A stretch of DNA of 64,000 nucleotides from Pseudomonas sp. B6002 (GCF_013385985.1 NZ_JACAOY010000006.1:186001-250000), one strand, 5' to 3'; positions 29,099 to 38,279 are shown, numbered from the stretch's first letter. Notes: generated from the letters alone by a model not told the origin. Made by a program: numbers and translations.

Positions 29099-30046
29099 TC
29101 AGCGGTTGGCGAGGTTCGCCAATTCGAGACCCGCGACATACCGCTCCAGATTCGCCAAAAACGCGTCGGCAATCTCATGGCGGCTGTGAGTCGAAATCGC
29201 TGATGTATGGGGCGACAACCGTACCCTCGGGTGCGTGTACAGCGGATGCCCGTCCGGCAAGGGTTCCGGTTCGGTCACGTCCAGCGACGCCAGGCCGACC
29301 TGCCCATTGTCCAGCGCCTCCACCAACGCCTCCTGATCCACCAAACCGCCGCGTGCGATGTTGATCAGGTGCAGCCCTGGCTTCGCGCTGCCCAGCACAT
29401 CGCGGTCGACGATTTGCCGCGTCGCCTCGGTCAGCGGCGCCGCCAGCACCAGGTGATCGGCGCGGGCGAACAGGTCGTGGATGTCCTTGGCCGCCTGCAC
29501 ACCGTCGACGCCAAACGGCGCTGTGCTCTGACGCAACGCCACGACGTTTATGCCCAAGGCCAGTGCCTTGTGCGCCAGGCGTTCGCCAATTGCACCAAAG
29601 CCGAGGATGCCCAGTGTGGTGCCTTTGAGCGGACGCAGCGGGGTGAAACTCCACTGCGCATCGTTCACCCAGATGTCCGGCAAATGCTTGGACGCCGCAA
29701 AGATCGCCGCCAGGGCGAACTCGGCAAGGTTGTCGGCGGCGCTGCCACGTGAGGTGGTGACCGGCGGGCCGTTGAACAGCCACTGCGGGTAGAAGTCGAT
29801 GCCCGACGACACCAGGTGCACCCATTGCGCGCCATACGGCCAGCCCGGTGGCGGGGTGTCCGGGGCGGTGTAGCCGCGCACGTTGATCGGGCGCAGCAAC
29901 AGGATAGTGGCCTGGGGCGGCAGGTCGCTGGGCACGCCCACCGGCACGCCGATCACCTGGGCCTGCGGGTGGTGCGCGGCGAGGCGCTGGCGGATCACGT
30001 CGTTGTAATCCTCGTCCAACTGGCTGGCAATAATCACCTGGGTCAT
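29099..30046 (-). CDS. D-2-hydroxyacid dehydrogenase family protein
   Basis: The 315-residue NAD(P)-dependent enzyme has the Rossmann motif GFGAIG (149-154). The family's catalytic trio is placed as Arg232 (NIARGGLVD), Glu near 259 (DVTEPEPLP) and His280 (LSPHTS). Family members reduce 2-oxoacids to D-2-hydroxyacids. It starts inside the stop of the SfnB-like gene (ATGA), so it belongs to the sulfur-scavenging transcript. It might handle the carbonyl product left after desulfonation, which is inference from context. Confidence 0.85.
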   Translation of the reverse strand: MTQVIIASQLDEDYNDVIRQRLAAHHPQAQVIGVPVGVPSDLPPQATILLLRPINVRGYTAPDTPPPGWPYGAQWVHLVSSGIDFYPQWLFNGPPVTTSRGSAADNLAEFALAAIFAASKHLPDIWVNDAQWSFTPLRPLKGTTLGILGFGAIGERLAHKALALGINVVALRQSTAPFGVDGVQAAKDIHDLFARADHLVLAAPLTEATRQIVDRDVLGSAKPGLHLINIARGGLVDQEALVEALDNGQVGLASLDVTEPEPLPDGHPLYTHPRVRLSPHTSAISTHSRHEIADAFLANLERYVAGLELANLANR

Positions 30047-31212
30047 GGGCGTTCCTTCTCACGTTGGGCGAACACCGCTTTGCCGACGCCTTGCAACACG
30101 GCGTCGTTCTGCGGGGTGTGTACGCGACTGCACAGCACGTCGCGGTAATGCCGTTGCAGCGGGCTATGGCGCGACAGGCCGGGGTTGCCCGAGGCCTCGA
30201 TGGCCAGTTCCACGGCACGGATGGCGTTATTGGTCACCAGGTACTTCAACTGCGCCGCGTTGGCGGCCGGGGTGTGGCCTTCTGCCGCGGCGTCGAGCAG
30301 GCTGCGGTTGGCAAACAGCAGGGTGTCGATATGGCCGACGGTCTCCTGGAACCGCGGCAGGGTCGACAGGGCTGCACCGAGGTTGGACGGCTTGCGTGCT
30401 TCCAGCCAGTTCACCAGCCAGTCCCGCGCGGCCTGGGCCACGGCGTCATACACCGATGACAGCAGCACCGACATCCACAGGAAACCCTCGCCATCCAGCT
30501 CCGGCGATGGTGCGCTCCAGGGGCTGACGCCGACGGCGTGGTCCAGCGGCACCAGCACGTTGTCGAGTACCACTTCATGGCTGCAGGTGGCGCGCATGCC
30601 CAAATGGTCCCAGGTGTCGATGATGCTCACGCCGGGGCTGTCCTTGGGCACCAGCCAGGCGCCCACCAGCGGGTCCGGGTCATCGCTGCGCGCCCACACG
30701 CTGAACCAGCTCAGGCCGTGGCTGCCGGTGGAGTAGATCTTGCGCCCGCTGATGCGCCAGCCTTCGGCCGTGCGTACCGCCGTGGTCGCCGGCAGGCCGC
30801 CACGGGCCGGGGTGCCGAGGTCGGGCTCGACGCGCAGGGCGTTGATCAACGCGCCGTTGCGTACTGCGTCCTCGGCCACTTGCTGGCGCAGGTGTGCAGG
30901 CCAGGTCTTGCTGTCTTGCAGGCGGGTGTGTTGCAGGTACTGCATCACCAGGATCAGCGCCGTGGAGGGTTCGCCCTTGGCAATCGCGCTGATCGCCTTG
31001 CGCGCCTGGGGCAGGCTGGCACCGCCACCGCCGAGGGCCTTGGGCACGGTGAGGGCGACCAGGCCGTGTTCGTGCAGCAACTTGAAGTTGGCGTGGGGGA
31101 AGGCGCCGCTCTCGTCATACAGGTGCGCGGTGCTCGCCAGTTCGGCGCTGAGGCGTTCGAGCAGAGCTTCGAAATTGGCGACTTCCACGGAGCGTAGGGA
31201 TGGCTGAGTCAT
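30043..31212 (-). CDS. Acyl-CoA-dehydrogenase-fold flavoprotein, SfnB/DszC-like
   Basis: The 389-residue protein has the three-part acyl-CoA dehydrogenase fold: an N-terminal helical domain, a middle beta domain (TPARGGLPATTAVRTAEGWRISGRKIYSTG and WDHLGMRATCSHEVVLDNVLVP), and a C-terminal helical domain. Relatives with this pattern include SfnB and DszC, which act in dimethyl sulfone or dibenzothiophene desulfurisation with reduced flavin. No strong catalytic base of the fatty-acid enzymes is obvious to me. ATG 31212 is used; ATG 31218 is equally possible. A REP element separates it from the upstream peroxiredoxin gene. Confidence 0.82.
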   Translation of the reverse strand: MTQPSLRSVEVANFEALLERLSAELASTAHLYDESGAFPHANFKLLHEHGLVALTVPKALGGGGASLPQARKAISAIAKGEPSTALILVMQYLQHTRLQDSKTWPAHLRQQVAEDAVRNGALINALRVEPDLGTPARGGLPATTAVRTAEGWRISGRKIYSTGSHGLSWFSVWARSDDPDPLVGAWLVPKDSPGVSIIDTWDHLGMRATCSHEVVLDNVLVPLDHAVGVSPWSAPSPELDGEGFLWMSVLLSSVYDAVAQAARDWLVNWLEARKPSNLGAALSTLPRFQETVGHIDTLLFANRSLLDAAAEGHTPAANAAQLKYLVTNNAIRAVELAIEASGNPGLSRHSPLQRHYRDVLCSRVHTPQNDAVLQGVGKAVFAQREKERP

Positions 31213-31234
31213 AAGCATGTACTCGATCAAAAAG

Positions 31235-31319
31235 TGTAGGAGCCGGCTTGCCGGCGATGGCGGCAGAAGGCTTTGCGCATGGCTTGGGGGCCAATCGCCG
31301 GCAAGCCGGGCTCCTACAG
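31235..31319. repeat. REP/REPIN palindrome pair
   Basis: The arms are TGTAGGAGCCGGCTTGCCGG and CCGGCAAGCCGGGCTCCTACA; the right arm carries an extra G. It lies within the sulfur gene run. Confidence 0.87.
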
Positions 31320-31335
31320 GGGGGGGCGGTGTGGG

Positions 31336-32019
31336 TCAGATGGCGAGGCGCACGGGTTGCTGGCCCAGCAGGTGTTCCACCGCTTGCAACACCGGCTCGG
31401 CTTCCGTGCGCACCAACCAATCCGGGCTGACTTCCACGAACGCCACGGTGCCGTCCCGGGCGATCACCACCACGGTCGGTTGCGGCAATTCCCATGTCCC
31501 GGTGCCGGTGGTGTCGCCGATGTGATTGCCCTTGGCCAACGCCGCGTTTCGCGAGGCGTCGTCAAAGCTGTAGAGAATGCCCAGCCGCCGCCCGAGGTTG
31601 TTGTCCGGGTCGCTGGCCACTAGCAGTCGCAGGGTGTGCCGGGTCTTGATCTCCACCAGGCGCTCCGGCACCTGCGGGCTGACCGCGACTAACGGCACGC
31701 CCCATTCCCGCAGGCGTGGGTAGAGCTGGCGCTCGTAATAGGGCAGGGCGAGGTTGCACGCGGGGCAGCCTGCAAAGCGGAAAAAGATCAGCACCGCCGG
31801 GCCGTCGGCCAGCAGCAGCTCACGGTTCAGTTCGCCACCTTCCACGTTCAGTAGAGTAAAAGGGTCCAGCTCGTCACCGACCTGCACGTAGTTGTCAGGC
31901 TGCGCTTCGTCCACCAGGCGCTGGCGCTGGTCGATGTTGACCTGCAAGGCGGCCGGCGCCCAGGTGGCCAGGCGTTCGGCATGCAGGTCGGCCAACTGAC
32001 GGTTGAGGGACTCGCTCAT
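31336..32019 (-). CDS. AhpC/TSA-type peroxiredoxin-like protein
   Basis: The 227-residue protein has a thioredoxin fold with a resolving-type motif [20 protein letters not shown] (C-P-A-C, about residues 84-87). Such proteins sit beside flavin monooxygenase genes in sulfur-starvation operons, where they could reduce peroxide leaked by the reduced-flavin enzymes; that role is inferred. Its ATG overlaps the stop of the LLM monooxygenase gene by four bases. The long N-terminal helix before the fold (1-45) is a mark of the AhpC/TSA proteins found in such operons. Confidence 0.82.
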   Translation of the reverse strand: MSESLNRQLADLHAERLATWAPAALQVNIDQRQRLVDEAQPDNYVQVGDELDPFTLLNVEGGELNRELLLADGPAVLIFFRFAGCPACNLALPYYERQLYPRLREWGVPLVAVSPQVPERLVEIKTRHTLRLLVASDPDNNLGRRLGILYSFDDASRNAALAKGNHIGDTTGTGTWELPQPTVVVIARDGTVAFVEVSPDWLVRTEAEPVLQAVEHLLGQQPVRLAI

Positions 32020-33365
32020 GCCAGTGCCTCCTGTTCTGTCTCCACTTCGTTTGCAACGCTGTAGCGGTTGGCCGGCACGTCCAGGCCCAGGTTGTCGCGC
32101 AGGGTCTGGCCGCTGTACTCGGTGCGGAACAGGCCACGCTGTTGCAACACCGGCACCACCAGTTCGGTGAAGTACTGCAAGCCATCGGGCAGTACCGAGT
32201 TGATGATGAAGCCGTCGCTGGCGCCGGTCTCGAACCAGGTCTGGATCGCATCGGCCACTTGCTCCGGGGTGCCGACAAAATCACGTTTGGGCCGCGAGAA
32301 CCGCAAGGCCACTTCGCGCAGGGTCAGGCCTTCGTCCCTGGCCAGTTGCTTGACGCGGTCGGAGCCGCCTTTCTGGCTGTTGGCGCCCAGGTCGCCGAGT
32401 TCCGGGAAGGGGGCGTCGAGCGGGTACTGGCTGAAGTCGTGGTCATTGAACGGGCGGCCCAGGGCGACGATCGCATCCTCTACGGTCACCAGGTCCACGG
32501 CTTGCTGGTAGCGGCTTTCCACCTCGGCTTCATCGCGCCCGACAATCGGGCGAATACCCGGCAGGATCGACAGGCTGTCGGCGTCACGCCCGAAGCCCTG
32601 GGCGCGGCGCTTGAGGTCCTGGGTGTAGGCCAGGCCTTCTTCGATGCTCTCCACGTGCACAAAGATCGCATCGGAGTGTTCGGCGGCAAAGTTGCGCCCG
32701 TCTTCGGAGGTGCCCGCCTGGAAGATCACCGGCTGGCCCTGGCGAGAGCGCGCGATATTCAGCGGGCCCTTGACCGAGAAAAACTCGCCCTTGTGTTTGA
32801 GTGCGTGCAGCTTGGCGGGGGCGAAAAACTCGCCGCTGTGTTTGTTGTAGGAGAAGGCGTCATCTTCCCAGGAATCCCACAGGCCCTTGACCACGTTCAG
32901 ATGTTCCTTGGCGATGCGGTAGCGCACCGCGTGCGGCGGGTGCTCGGCCTTGCCGAAGTTGTCGGCGGTGCCGCTGAGCCAGGAGGTGACCACGTTCCAC
33001 CCGGCCCGGCCGCCGCTGATGTGGTCCAGGGACGCAAACTGGCGCGCCACCTGGTAGGGCTCGGTGTAGCTGACGGTCACGGTGGCGACCAGGCCGATAT
33101 TGCTGGTCAGCGCGGCCAGGGCCGACAGGATGGTCAGCGGCTCGAAACGGTTGAGGTAGTGCGGGCTGGACTTGGCGTGGATGTGCAGGCTGTCGGCGAT
33201 GAACACGAAGTCGAACTTGGCGCTTTCGGCCAGCTCGGTCTGCTGCTTGTAGAAACCAAAGTTAGTACTGGCATTCGGTTGCGCCTGCGGGTGGCGCCAT
33301 TCGCCCCAGCCGTGACCGACGCCGTGGACCATGGCACCGAGTTTGAGTTGACGTGGCTTGCTCAT
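32016..33365 (-). CDS. LLM-class flavin monooxygenase, NtaA/SnaA/DszA family
   Basis: The 449-residue protein has the bacterial luciferase-like fold: [19 protein letters not shown] at the start, [12 protein letters not shown], and [22 protein letters not shown]. These mark FMNH2-dependent monooxygenases that cleave C-N or C-S bonds. Relatives act on sulfones, dimethyl sulfide or chelators such as NTA. It lies sixteen bases downstream of an aliphatic-sulfonate binding-protein gene and is coupled to a peroxiredoxin gene, so a sulfur-scavenging role is likely. A flavin reductase is not encoded here and must come from elsewhere. Confidence 0.87.
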   Translation of the reverse strand: MSKPRQLKLGAMVHGVGHGWGEWRHPQAQPNASTNFGFYKQQTELAESAKFDFVFIADSLHIHAKSSPHYLNRFEPLTILSALAALTSNIGLVATVTVSYTEPYQVARQFASLDHISGGRAGWNVVTSWLSGTADNFGKAEHPPHAVRYRIAKEHLNVVKGLWDSWEDDAFSYNKHSGEFFAPAKLHALKHKGEFFSVKGPLNIARSRQGQPVIFQAGTSEDGRNFAAEHSDAIFVHVESIEEGLAYTQDLKRRAQGFGRDADSLSILPGIRPIVGRDEAEVESRYQQAVDLVTVEDAIVALGRPFNDHDFSQYPLDAPFPELGDLGANSQKGGSDRVKQLARDEGLTLREVALRFSRPKRDFVGTPEQVADAIQTWFETGASDGFIINSVLPDGLQYFTELVVPVLQQRGLFRTEYSGQTLRDNLGLDVPANRYSVANEVETEQEALA

Positions 33366-33380
33366 GTTCTGCTCCTTGTT

Positions 33381-34355
33381 TCAGCGCGAGGCTTGGGAAA
33401 GTGGGACACGCTTGGCGTTAAAGCTCTTGTCGAAACCCTGCGACACGTCGATGTGCTTGGGCAGCAGGCCTTCCTGTTGGTAGGTGTCGGCCGTGGCTTG
33501 CAGGCCGCTGATCACGCTGTCGTCAATCGCCACCGGGCTCAGGTGGGTGTCCTTGGCCACCTCCAGGTGTACGGCCAGGGGCAGGCCGGTGATCTTGGCT
33601 TGAGCGGCGGCGTATTCGTCGGGGTGCACGTTGGCCCAGGCATAGGCCCGGTCGACCCGCGCCACAAAGTCATCCAGTTGCACGCGCTTGTCGGCGATCG
33701 CCTGGCCGGTGGCGGCGAAGTACAGGTGGTTGCTCAACAGCTTGTTGCCGCTGATCAGCACACGGGCGTGGCTTTGGGAGGTGACGACGGTGGTGTAGGG
33801 GTCCCAGGTGGCCCAGGCGTCGACGGTGCCGTTGTCCAGCACCAGGCGTGATTCGCTGGGCAGCAGGAAGATGAATTGCACGTCCTTTGTGCTCAGGCCG
33901 GCGCTGGCCAGGGCCTTGATCGCCAGGTAATGGCCGATGGAGCCGCGCCCGGTGACGATTTTCTTGCCCTTGAGGTCGGCCACGGTCTTGATCGGCGAGT
34001 TCTCTGGCACCAGCAGGGCCGTGGTGTTGCGCCCTTCGGCGTGGATGATACTGACCACCTTGAGCGAGGCACCCGCGCCGAGTGCGAACACATAAGGCGC
34101 GTCGCCCAAGGCGCCCACATCCACCGCGCCGGCATTCAGGGCTTCACCCAAGGGCGAGGCGGAAGGGAATTCCGACCATTGGATTTCATAAGGCACATTC
34201 TTCGTTTCGCCGGAGACTTCCAGCAGCGCCTTGATGGTGGATTTCTGGTTGGCCACCCGCAGCGGTTGCAGGTCGGCGGCGTGTGCGGTGCTGATCAGGC
34301 CGAGGGCCAGGGCGGTGCCCAGGAGCAGGCGTTTGAAGGGGGTGGTAAAGACCAT
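33381..34355 (-). CDS. Aliphatic sulfonate ABC binding protein, SsuA-like
   Basis: The 324-residue protein has a signal peptide (residues 1-26, cleavage after STAHA) and an SsuA-type NMT1 fold. The recognisable stretches are LRVANQKSTIKALLEVSGETKNVPYEIQWSEFPSASPLGEALNAGAVDVGALGDAPYVFA and VTGRGSIGHYLAIKALASAGL. It captures sulfonates or sulfate esters in the periplasm. No cognate permease or ATPase is adjacent. It is the first gene of a minus-strand run and has a shared AT-rich motif about 110 bases upstream of its start. Confidence 0.87.
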   Translation of the reverse strand: MVFTTPFKRLLLGTALALGLISTAHAADLQPLRVANQKSTIKALLEVSGETKNVPYEIQWSEFPSASPLGEALNAGAVDVGALGDAPYVFALGAGASLKVVSIIHAEGRNTTALLVPENSPIKTVADLKGKKIVTGRGSIGHYLAIKALASAGLSTKDVQFIFLLPSESRLVLDNGTVDAWATWDPYTTVVTSQSHARVLISGNKLLSNHLYFAATGQAIADKRVQLDDFVARVDRAYAWANVHPDEYAAAQAKITGLPLAVHLEVAKDTHLSPVAIDDSVISGLQATADTYQQEGLLPKHIDVSQGFDKSFNAKRVPLSQASR

Positions 34356-34466
34356 GGGATGCAGGCTCCAGGTAGCTCGAAAAAGGGTTTGGCTACCTCC
34401 GCCTGGAGAAGGGGTCGGTGAGGACTTAACGTTATTCCCATAAAAACTCCCTGTGAAGTTCTTTTT

Positions 34467-34490
34467 GGTTATAAGTTAATCATTAAAATA
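34467..34490 (-). promoter_or_regulatory. Shared AT-rich sulfur-promoter motif, copy 1
   Basis: On the minus strand it reads TATTTTAATGATTAACTTAT followed by AACC, upstream of the SsuA-like gene. It is 112 bases from that start codon and nearly identical to the copy at 36901. Confidence 0.6.
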
Positions 34491-34539
34491 CCTGATCATT
34501 ATTTATCTGATTATTCCTATATTGCATGTTAATACGACC

Positions 34540-34630
34540 TGTAGTGAGCGGGTTCGCCCCGCGCCGCGGTCTCCCAGGCGCCTGATACACACCTGACACA
34601 CCGCCGCGCGGGGCAAGCCCGCTCACTACA
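34540..34630. repeat. REP-like palindrome pair of a second family
   Basis: The arms TGTAGTGAGCGGG-TTCGCCCCG and CGGGGCAAGCCCGCTCACTACA surround about 45 bases. It differs in sequence from the TGTAGGAGCCGG family found elsewhere in the window. It separates the rhodanese gene end from the SsuA promoter. Confidence 0.8.
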
Positions 34631-34639
34631 AGTTGAGGG

Positions 34640-36223
34640 TCAGATCACGTAGAAACCGTGGGTGCCGTCGCGGGCCAGTTGCGCGACCAGGCCGAACTCC
34701 CAATCCAGGTACGCCTGCATGGCTTCCTTGGGGTTGTCGGTGCCTTCGTACGGGCGGCGGTAACGGTCGATGCGCGGTGAGGCCAGGCGGGTTTCGCCTT
34801 CTTCCAGCGGCAGCTTTTCAGCGATCCACTGGGTGGTGCCGCCTTGCAGCAGGAACACCGGCTTGCCGGTAAGGGCTTCGACGTCTGCCACGGCCAGGCG
34901 CGCCAGTTGGCTGCTGCCGCAGGTCAACACATAACGTTCGGCGGGCGGCACCTTTGCCAGGGCGTGCGGCAACTGCGCACGCAAGGCCCAGTAGGCCCCG
35001 GGGATATGGCGCTTGACGTAATTGACGCTCGGGGTGAAATCCAGCACGGCGGTGTCGCCATGGGCCAGCCAGTCCACCAGGGTGTGGGGGCTGATCAATT
35101 CCGCCTGGGCCGGCGCAGGCACTGGCGCGACCCACGCACCGGTCTCGCTGAAATGCTCAGGCTGCAGGTCATCCAGCACATGCACTTCCCAGCCCAACTG
35201 AGCCAACCACGAGGCCGACATATTGGCGCGCACGCCATCGTCATCCGCCAGCACCAGGCGTGCGCCGCGTACGCTGGCCACATGGTCGGTTTCCTGCACC
35301 AGCTGGCCGCCCGGTGTCGAGCGTGAACCCGGCAGGTGGCCGGCTTCGAATTCTTCCGGGGTGCGCACATCGAACAGGTAGGTGGTGCGGGTTGTTTCCT
35401 GCTGCCAGCGTTGCAGGTCGGCCAGGGTGGCGCGGCCAACACGGGCCTTGTCGGCCACTTGGCGTGCGTCCTTGGCGGCGATCTGGCGGTGTTCTTCCGA
35501 GGTCGGCGCAAAGCGGCGCGACTGGCCGTGGGCGAGTTTCTGCCCGGCGAGCGTCCAGCCGATGGTGCCGTTGCGCAGGGCTGACACCGGGTTGGCCACG
35601 CCGGCGTTGATCAGCGACTGGGTGCCGATGATGCTGCGGGTGCGCCCGGCGCAGTTGACGATGATGCGGGTGGCCGGGTCGGGCGCCAGTTCACGGGCGC
35701 GCAGTACCAGTTCGGCACCGGGCACGCTGATGCCGGTGGGGATGCTCATGGTTTGGTATTCGTCGAAGCGGCGGGCGTCGAGCACCACCACGTCGGCCTG
35801 GCTGTCGAGCAGTGCTTGCACTTCTTCGGCGGCGAGGGAGGGCGTGTGCCGCTCACTCTCGACCAACTCACCGAAAGCTTTGCTCGGCACGTTCACGTCG
35901 ATGAACAGTTCGCCACCGGCGTTGCGCCAACCTTCCAGGCCGCCTTCCAGCAGGCTGACCTGGGTGTACCCCAGTGCAACCAGACGCTCGGCGGCACGGG
36001 CGGCCAGGCCTTCGCCGTTGTCGTACACGGTGACCTGGGTATCACGCCGTGGAATGCGCGAATTCACCTCCAGCTCAAGCTTGGACAGCGGGATATTCGC
36101 GGCAAACAACGGGTGGGCTTCGGCAAACGGCGCTTCTTCGCGCACGTCCACCAGGGCGACTTCTTCATGGTCCAGCAGGGCCTGGCGAATCTGCGCGAAG
36201 CTGCGGGTCGATACGGTGGTCAT
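34640..36223 (-). CDS. Multidomain rhodanese-type sulfurtransferase
   Basis: The 527-residue protein appears to hold four rhodanese modules of about 110-130 residues. Module 2 keeps an active-site cysteine (IIVNCAGRTRSIIGTQSL) and so does module 4 (YVLTCGSSQLARLAV). The equivalent loops of module 1 (VTVYDNGEGLAARAA) and module 3 (LVLADDDGVRANMSA) have aspartate instead, so these are probably inactive. Rhodaneses carry sulfane sulfur as a persulfide in the cytoplasm. It overlaps the thiol dioxygenase gene by four bases (ATGA). The pair suggests oxidation of a thiol and recycling of the released sulfur. Confidence 0.87.
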   Translation of the reverse strand: MTTVSTRSFAQIRQALLDHEEVALVDVREEAPFAEAHPLFAANIPLSKLELEVNSRIPRRDTQVTVYDNGEGLAARAAERLVALGYTQVSLLEGGLEGWRNAGGELFIDVNVPSKAFGELVESERHTPSLAAEEVQALLDSQADVVVLDARRFDEYQTMSIPTGISVPGAELVLRARELAPDPATRIIVNCAGRTRSIIGTQSLINAGVANPVSALRNGTIGWTLAGQKLAHGQSRRFAPTSEEHRQIAAKDARQVADKARVGRATLADLQRWQQETTRTTYLFDVRTPEEFEAGHLPGSRSTPGGQLVQETDHVASVRGARLVLADDDGVRANMSASWLAQLGWEVHVLDDLQPEHFSETGAWVAPVPAPAQAELISPHTLVDWLAHGDTAVLDFTPSVNYVKRHIPGAYWALRAQLPHALAKVPPAERYVLTCGSSQLARLAVADVEALTGKPVFLLQGGTTQWIAEKLPLEEGETRLASPRIDRYRRPYEGTDNPKEAMQAYLDWEFGLVAQLARDGTHGFYVI

Positions 36224-36831
36224 AGGGCAGGGCTCTTTTCTTTGGACAAATCCCAGATGTTCGGGAGGAAGGCGTTGGAATAACCGGAGATAAACAGTTT
36301 CTCGCTGCCGTCGGGCTGATACACCGCGCGGCGCACGGCACCGATATTGGCGCCGTAGACATGGATGCTGATGGACACCTGGTCGCTGTGGGCATTGCTC
36401 ACTTGATGGATATCGCCGACCTTGGGCGAGACCGCTTCCACCTGGCCTGGCACCAACTGGATGGGCTTACCTTCGGCAACCAGGCTGCCATCGGGGGCGC
36501 GTTCAAAACCCTGGGAGAATTCAGCGCCGCGCAACATGCCGATCAGCCCCCACACCCGGTGATCATGAATCGGCGTGCTTTGCCCGGGCCCCCACACAAA
36601 GCTGACGATGCTGAAGCGCTGGCGCGAATCGGCATGCAACAGAAATTGCTGGTAGCGCTCGGGGTCGGGTCTGGCGAATTCGTCGGGGAGCCAGTCGTCA
36701 TGGCTGACCAGCTGCGCCAGGAGCTTGCCGCCACGGTGCAACAGGTCGCCTTCGCGTGGGTTGCCGTCAATCAATTCCGCCAGGGCGCCTATGAAGGCTC
36801 TCAGTCTCTCGGGGTGCTTGGCCTGGGTCAT
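36220..36831 (-). CDS. Thiol dioxygenase (cysteine / 3-mercaptopropionate dioxygenase)
   Basis: The 203-residue cupin has the three-histidine iron site at His89 and His91 (TPIHDHRVWG) and His142 (GDIHQVSNAHSD). The glycine after HRVW stands where mammalian cysteine dioxygenase has its crosslinked cysteine, as in bacterial thiol dioxygenases that prefer 3-mercaptopropionate. The product would be a sulfinic acid. It heads a two-gene operon with the rhodanese and is divergent from a CysB-like regulator, with a shared motif between them. Substrate choice between cysteine and mercaptopropionate cannot be fixed by eye. Confidence 0.9.
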   Translation of the reverse strand: MTQAKHPERLRAFIGALAELIDGNPREGDLLHRGGKLLAQLVSHDDWLPDEFARPDPERYQQFLLHADSRQRFSIVSFVWGPGQSTPIHDHRVWGLIGMLRGAEFSQGFERAPDGSLVAEGKPIQLVPGQVEAVSPKVGDIHQVSNAHSDQVSISIHVYGANIGAVRRAVYQPDGSEKLFISGYSNAFLPNIWDLSKEKSPAL

Positions 36832-36871
36832 GACAACTCCATCGTGTGGTCGGTGGTGATGGGTTTATCTA

Positions 36872-36897
36872 AGCATAATGTTTATAGTTAATATGCT
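36872..36897. promoter_or_regulatory. Inverted repeat upstream of the thiol dioxygenase operon
   Basis: AGCATA and TATGCT are separated by 14 AT-rich bases in the divergent region between the dioxygenase and CysB-like genes, next to the shared AT-rich motif. It is a possible LysR-type site. Confidence 0.4.
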
Positions 36898-36900
36898 ATT

Positions 36901-36921
36901 TTTTAATGATTAGCTTATAGC
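36901..36921 (+). promoter_or_regulatory. Shared AT-rich sulfur-promoter motif, copy 2
   Basis: TTTTAATGATTAGCTTATAG lies in the dioxygenase/CysB-like intergenic region. Nineteen of its first twenty positions, or close to that, match the minus-strand copy at 34467-34490. Confidence 0.6.
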
Positions 36922-37048
36922 TGTAGGTAATTTAGAACCGGTCTGAATAGTGTTAGACGTTATCGATAGGTCGGTGGGCTATCCAGACCGTGTTCCGACA
37001 ACTATGCTTCGCACACATCTTAATGACTGTTCTCTATGTGCGGCCCAA

Positions 37049-37954
37049 ATGAAAATTGACGATATCGATGCCTTTGTCGAAGTGATTCGTTGCCAGTCCA
37101 TTAGCCACGCCGCCGAGTCGCTGCAACTGACCCAGCCGGCCATCACCCGCCGCGTGCAGAACTTCGAGCAGGCGCTGGGGGTGGAGCTGTTCGACCGCAA
37201 CACCAAGCCCCTCAAGCCTACGCTGATCGGCACTCGGGTGTATGAACAATGCCGGCTGATCCTGCGCGAAATGGATGCCCTGCGTGAGCTGGTCGCCACC
37301 GACGCGCCGCCCACCGGCCTGCTGCGCCTGGGCGTGCCGCAGACCATCGGCGATGTGGTGCTGCTCGATGCGCTCAAGCACCTGCGTACCGAATACCCCG
37401 ACCTGCGCGCCCAGGTCGCCACTGGCTGGGGCAGCCAGTTGGTGGGCAAGATCGAGCGCGGCGAGCTGGACGCGGCGGCGGCGTTGTTCCCGGCAGGCAA
37501 GATCTTCCCGGACAATATCGTCGGTGAGTCCATCGGCAAGATGGAACTGGTGGTGGTCTGCGCCAAATCCCAGCTGCCGAAAAAGCCCTGCAAGCTGGCA
37601 GACGTGTACCAGAACGGTTGGATCCTCAACCCCGACGGTTGTGGTTTCCGCGCCGGTTTGCAGCGCACCTTGTCGGATCAGGGCCTGGCGTTGCGGGTCA
37701 ACCTGGAAACCTTCGGCACCGAACTGCAACTGGGGCTGGTGGCCGACGGCCTGGGCCTTGGCCTGGTACCGCGCCCGCTGCTGGAACGCAGTGCCCACCG
37801 CGAGCACCTGGCGGTGATGCCCCTCAAGGATTTCAAACCGGTGATGGACCTGTGGCTGATCTACCCGCACTTTCTCGGCAACCTGCAAGGGCCGGTGGAC
37901 GCCTTCGGCAAGCTGGTGGCGGCTTCACTGCACAAGGTCCGCAACGCCGCCTGA
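37049..37954 (+). CDS. CysB-like LysR-family regulator
   Basis: The 301-residue protein has an N-terminal winged helix-turn-helix (MKIDDIDAFVEVIRCQSISHAAESLQLTQPAITRRVQNFEQALGVELFDRNTKPLKPT) and a two-lobed effector domain from about residue 90. It is divergent from the thiol dioxygenase-rhodanese operon and flanked by organosulfur genes, so a sulfur-responsive role like that of CysB, Cbl or SsuR is inferred. ATG 37049 is preferred over upstream in-frame starts, as the N-terminus then matches the family length. A shared AT-rich motif lies about 130-150 bases upstream of the start. Confidence 0.85.
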   Translation: MKIDDIDAFVEVIRCQSISHAAESLQLTQPAITRRVQNFEQALGVELFDRNTKPLKPTLIGTRVYEQCRLILREMDALRELVATDAPPTGLLRLGVPQTIGDVVLLDALKHLRTEYPDLRAQVATGWGSQLVGKIERGELDAAAALFPAGKIFPDNIVGESIGKMELVVVCAKSQLPKKPCKLADVYQNGWILNPDGCGFRAGLQRTLSDQGLALRVNLETFGTELQLGLVADGLGLGLVPRPLLERSAHREHLAVMPLKDFKPVMDLWLIYPHFLGNLQGPVDAFGKLVAASLHKVRNAA

Positions 37955-37995
37955 CCCCTCGGGCGATGCGGCCCCTGAATTTTCGGTGGCCTCAC

Positions 37996-38279
37996 GGCCG
38001 CCATCGCCGGCAAGCCGGGCTCCTACGGATTTGCGGCGTGCACAAGAATATCGATACCCGCAACCCTTGTAGGCGCCGGCTTGCCGGCGATGAGGCCCTT
38101 GGATTTTGCACGCATCTCGCGGCCGCCATCGCCGGCAAGCCGGGCTCCTACGGATTTGCGTCGTGAACAAGAATATCGATGCCCACAACCCTTGTAGGAG
38201 CCGGCTTGCCGGCGATGAGGCCTTTGGATTTTGCACGCATCTCGAGGCCGCCATCGCCGGCAAGCCGGGCTCCTACAGG
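37996..38279. repeat. Tandem array of REP-containing 125-base units
   Basis: CCATCGCCGGCAAGCCGGGC recurs at 38001, 38126 and 38251, exactly 125 bases apart, with TGTAGG(C/A)GCCGGCTTGCCGG arms at about 38070 and 38194 between. The non-REP parts (GGATTTGC...CAAGAATATCGAT and GGATTTTGCACGCATCTCG) are also repeated, so whole units were duplicated. The rest of the 450-base gap up to 38406 holds an AT-rich promoter-like stretch. Confidence 0.9.

Noticed and set aside
32142-33851. Long plus-strand open frame antisense to the LLM monooxygenase and SsuA-like genes
   Set aside because: The minus-strand proteins have clear family motifs; the plus frame does not resemble a protein family and shows shadow composition.
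37996-38279. Possible CRISPR array, because of regular spacing
   Set aside because: The repeated unit includes the spacers themselves (125-base tandem copies) and its core is the REP palindrome; no cas genes are near.
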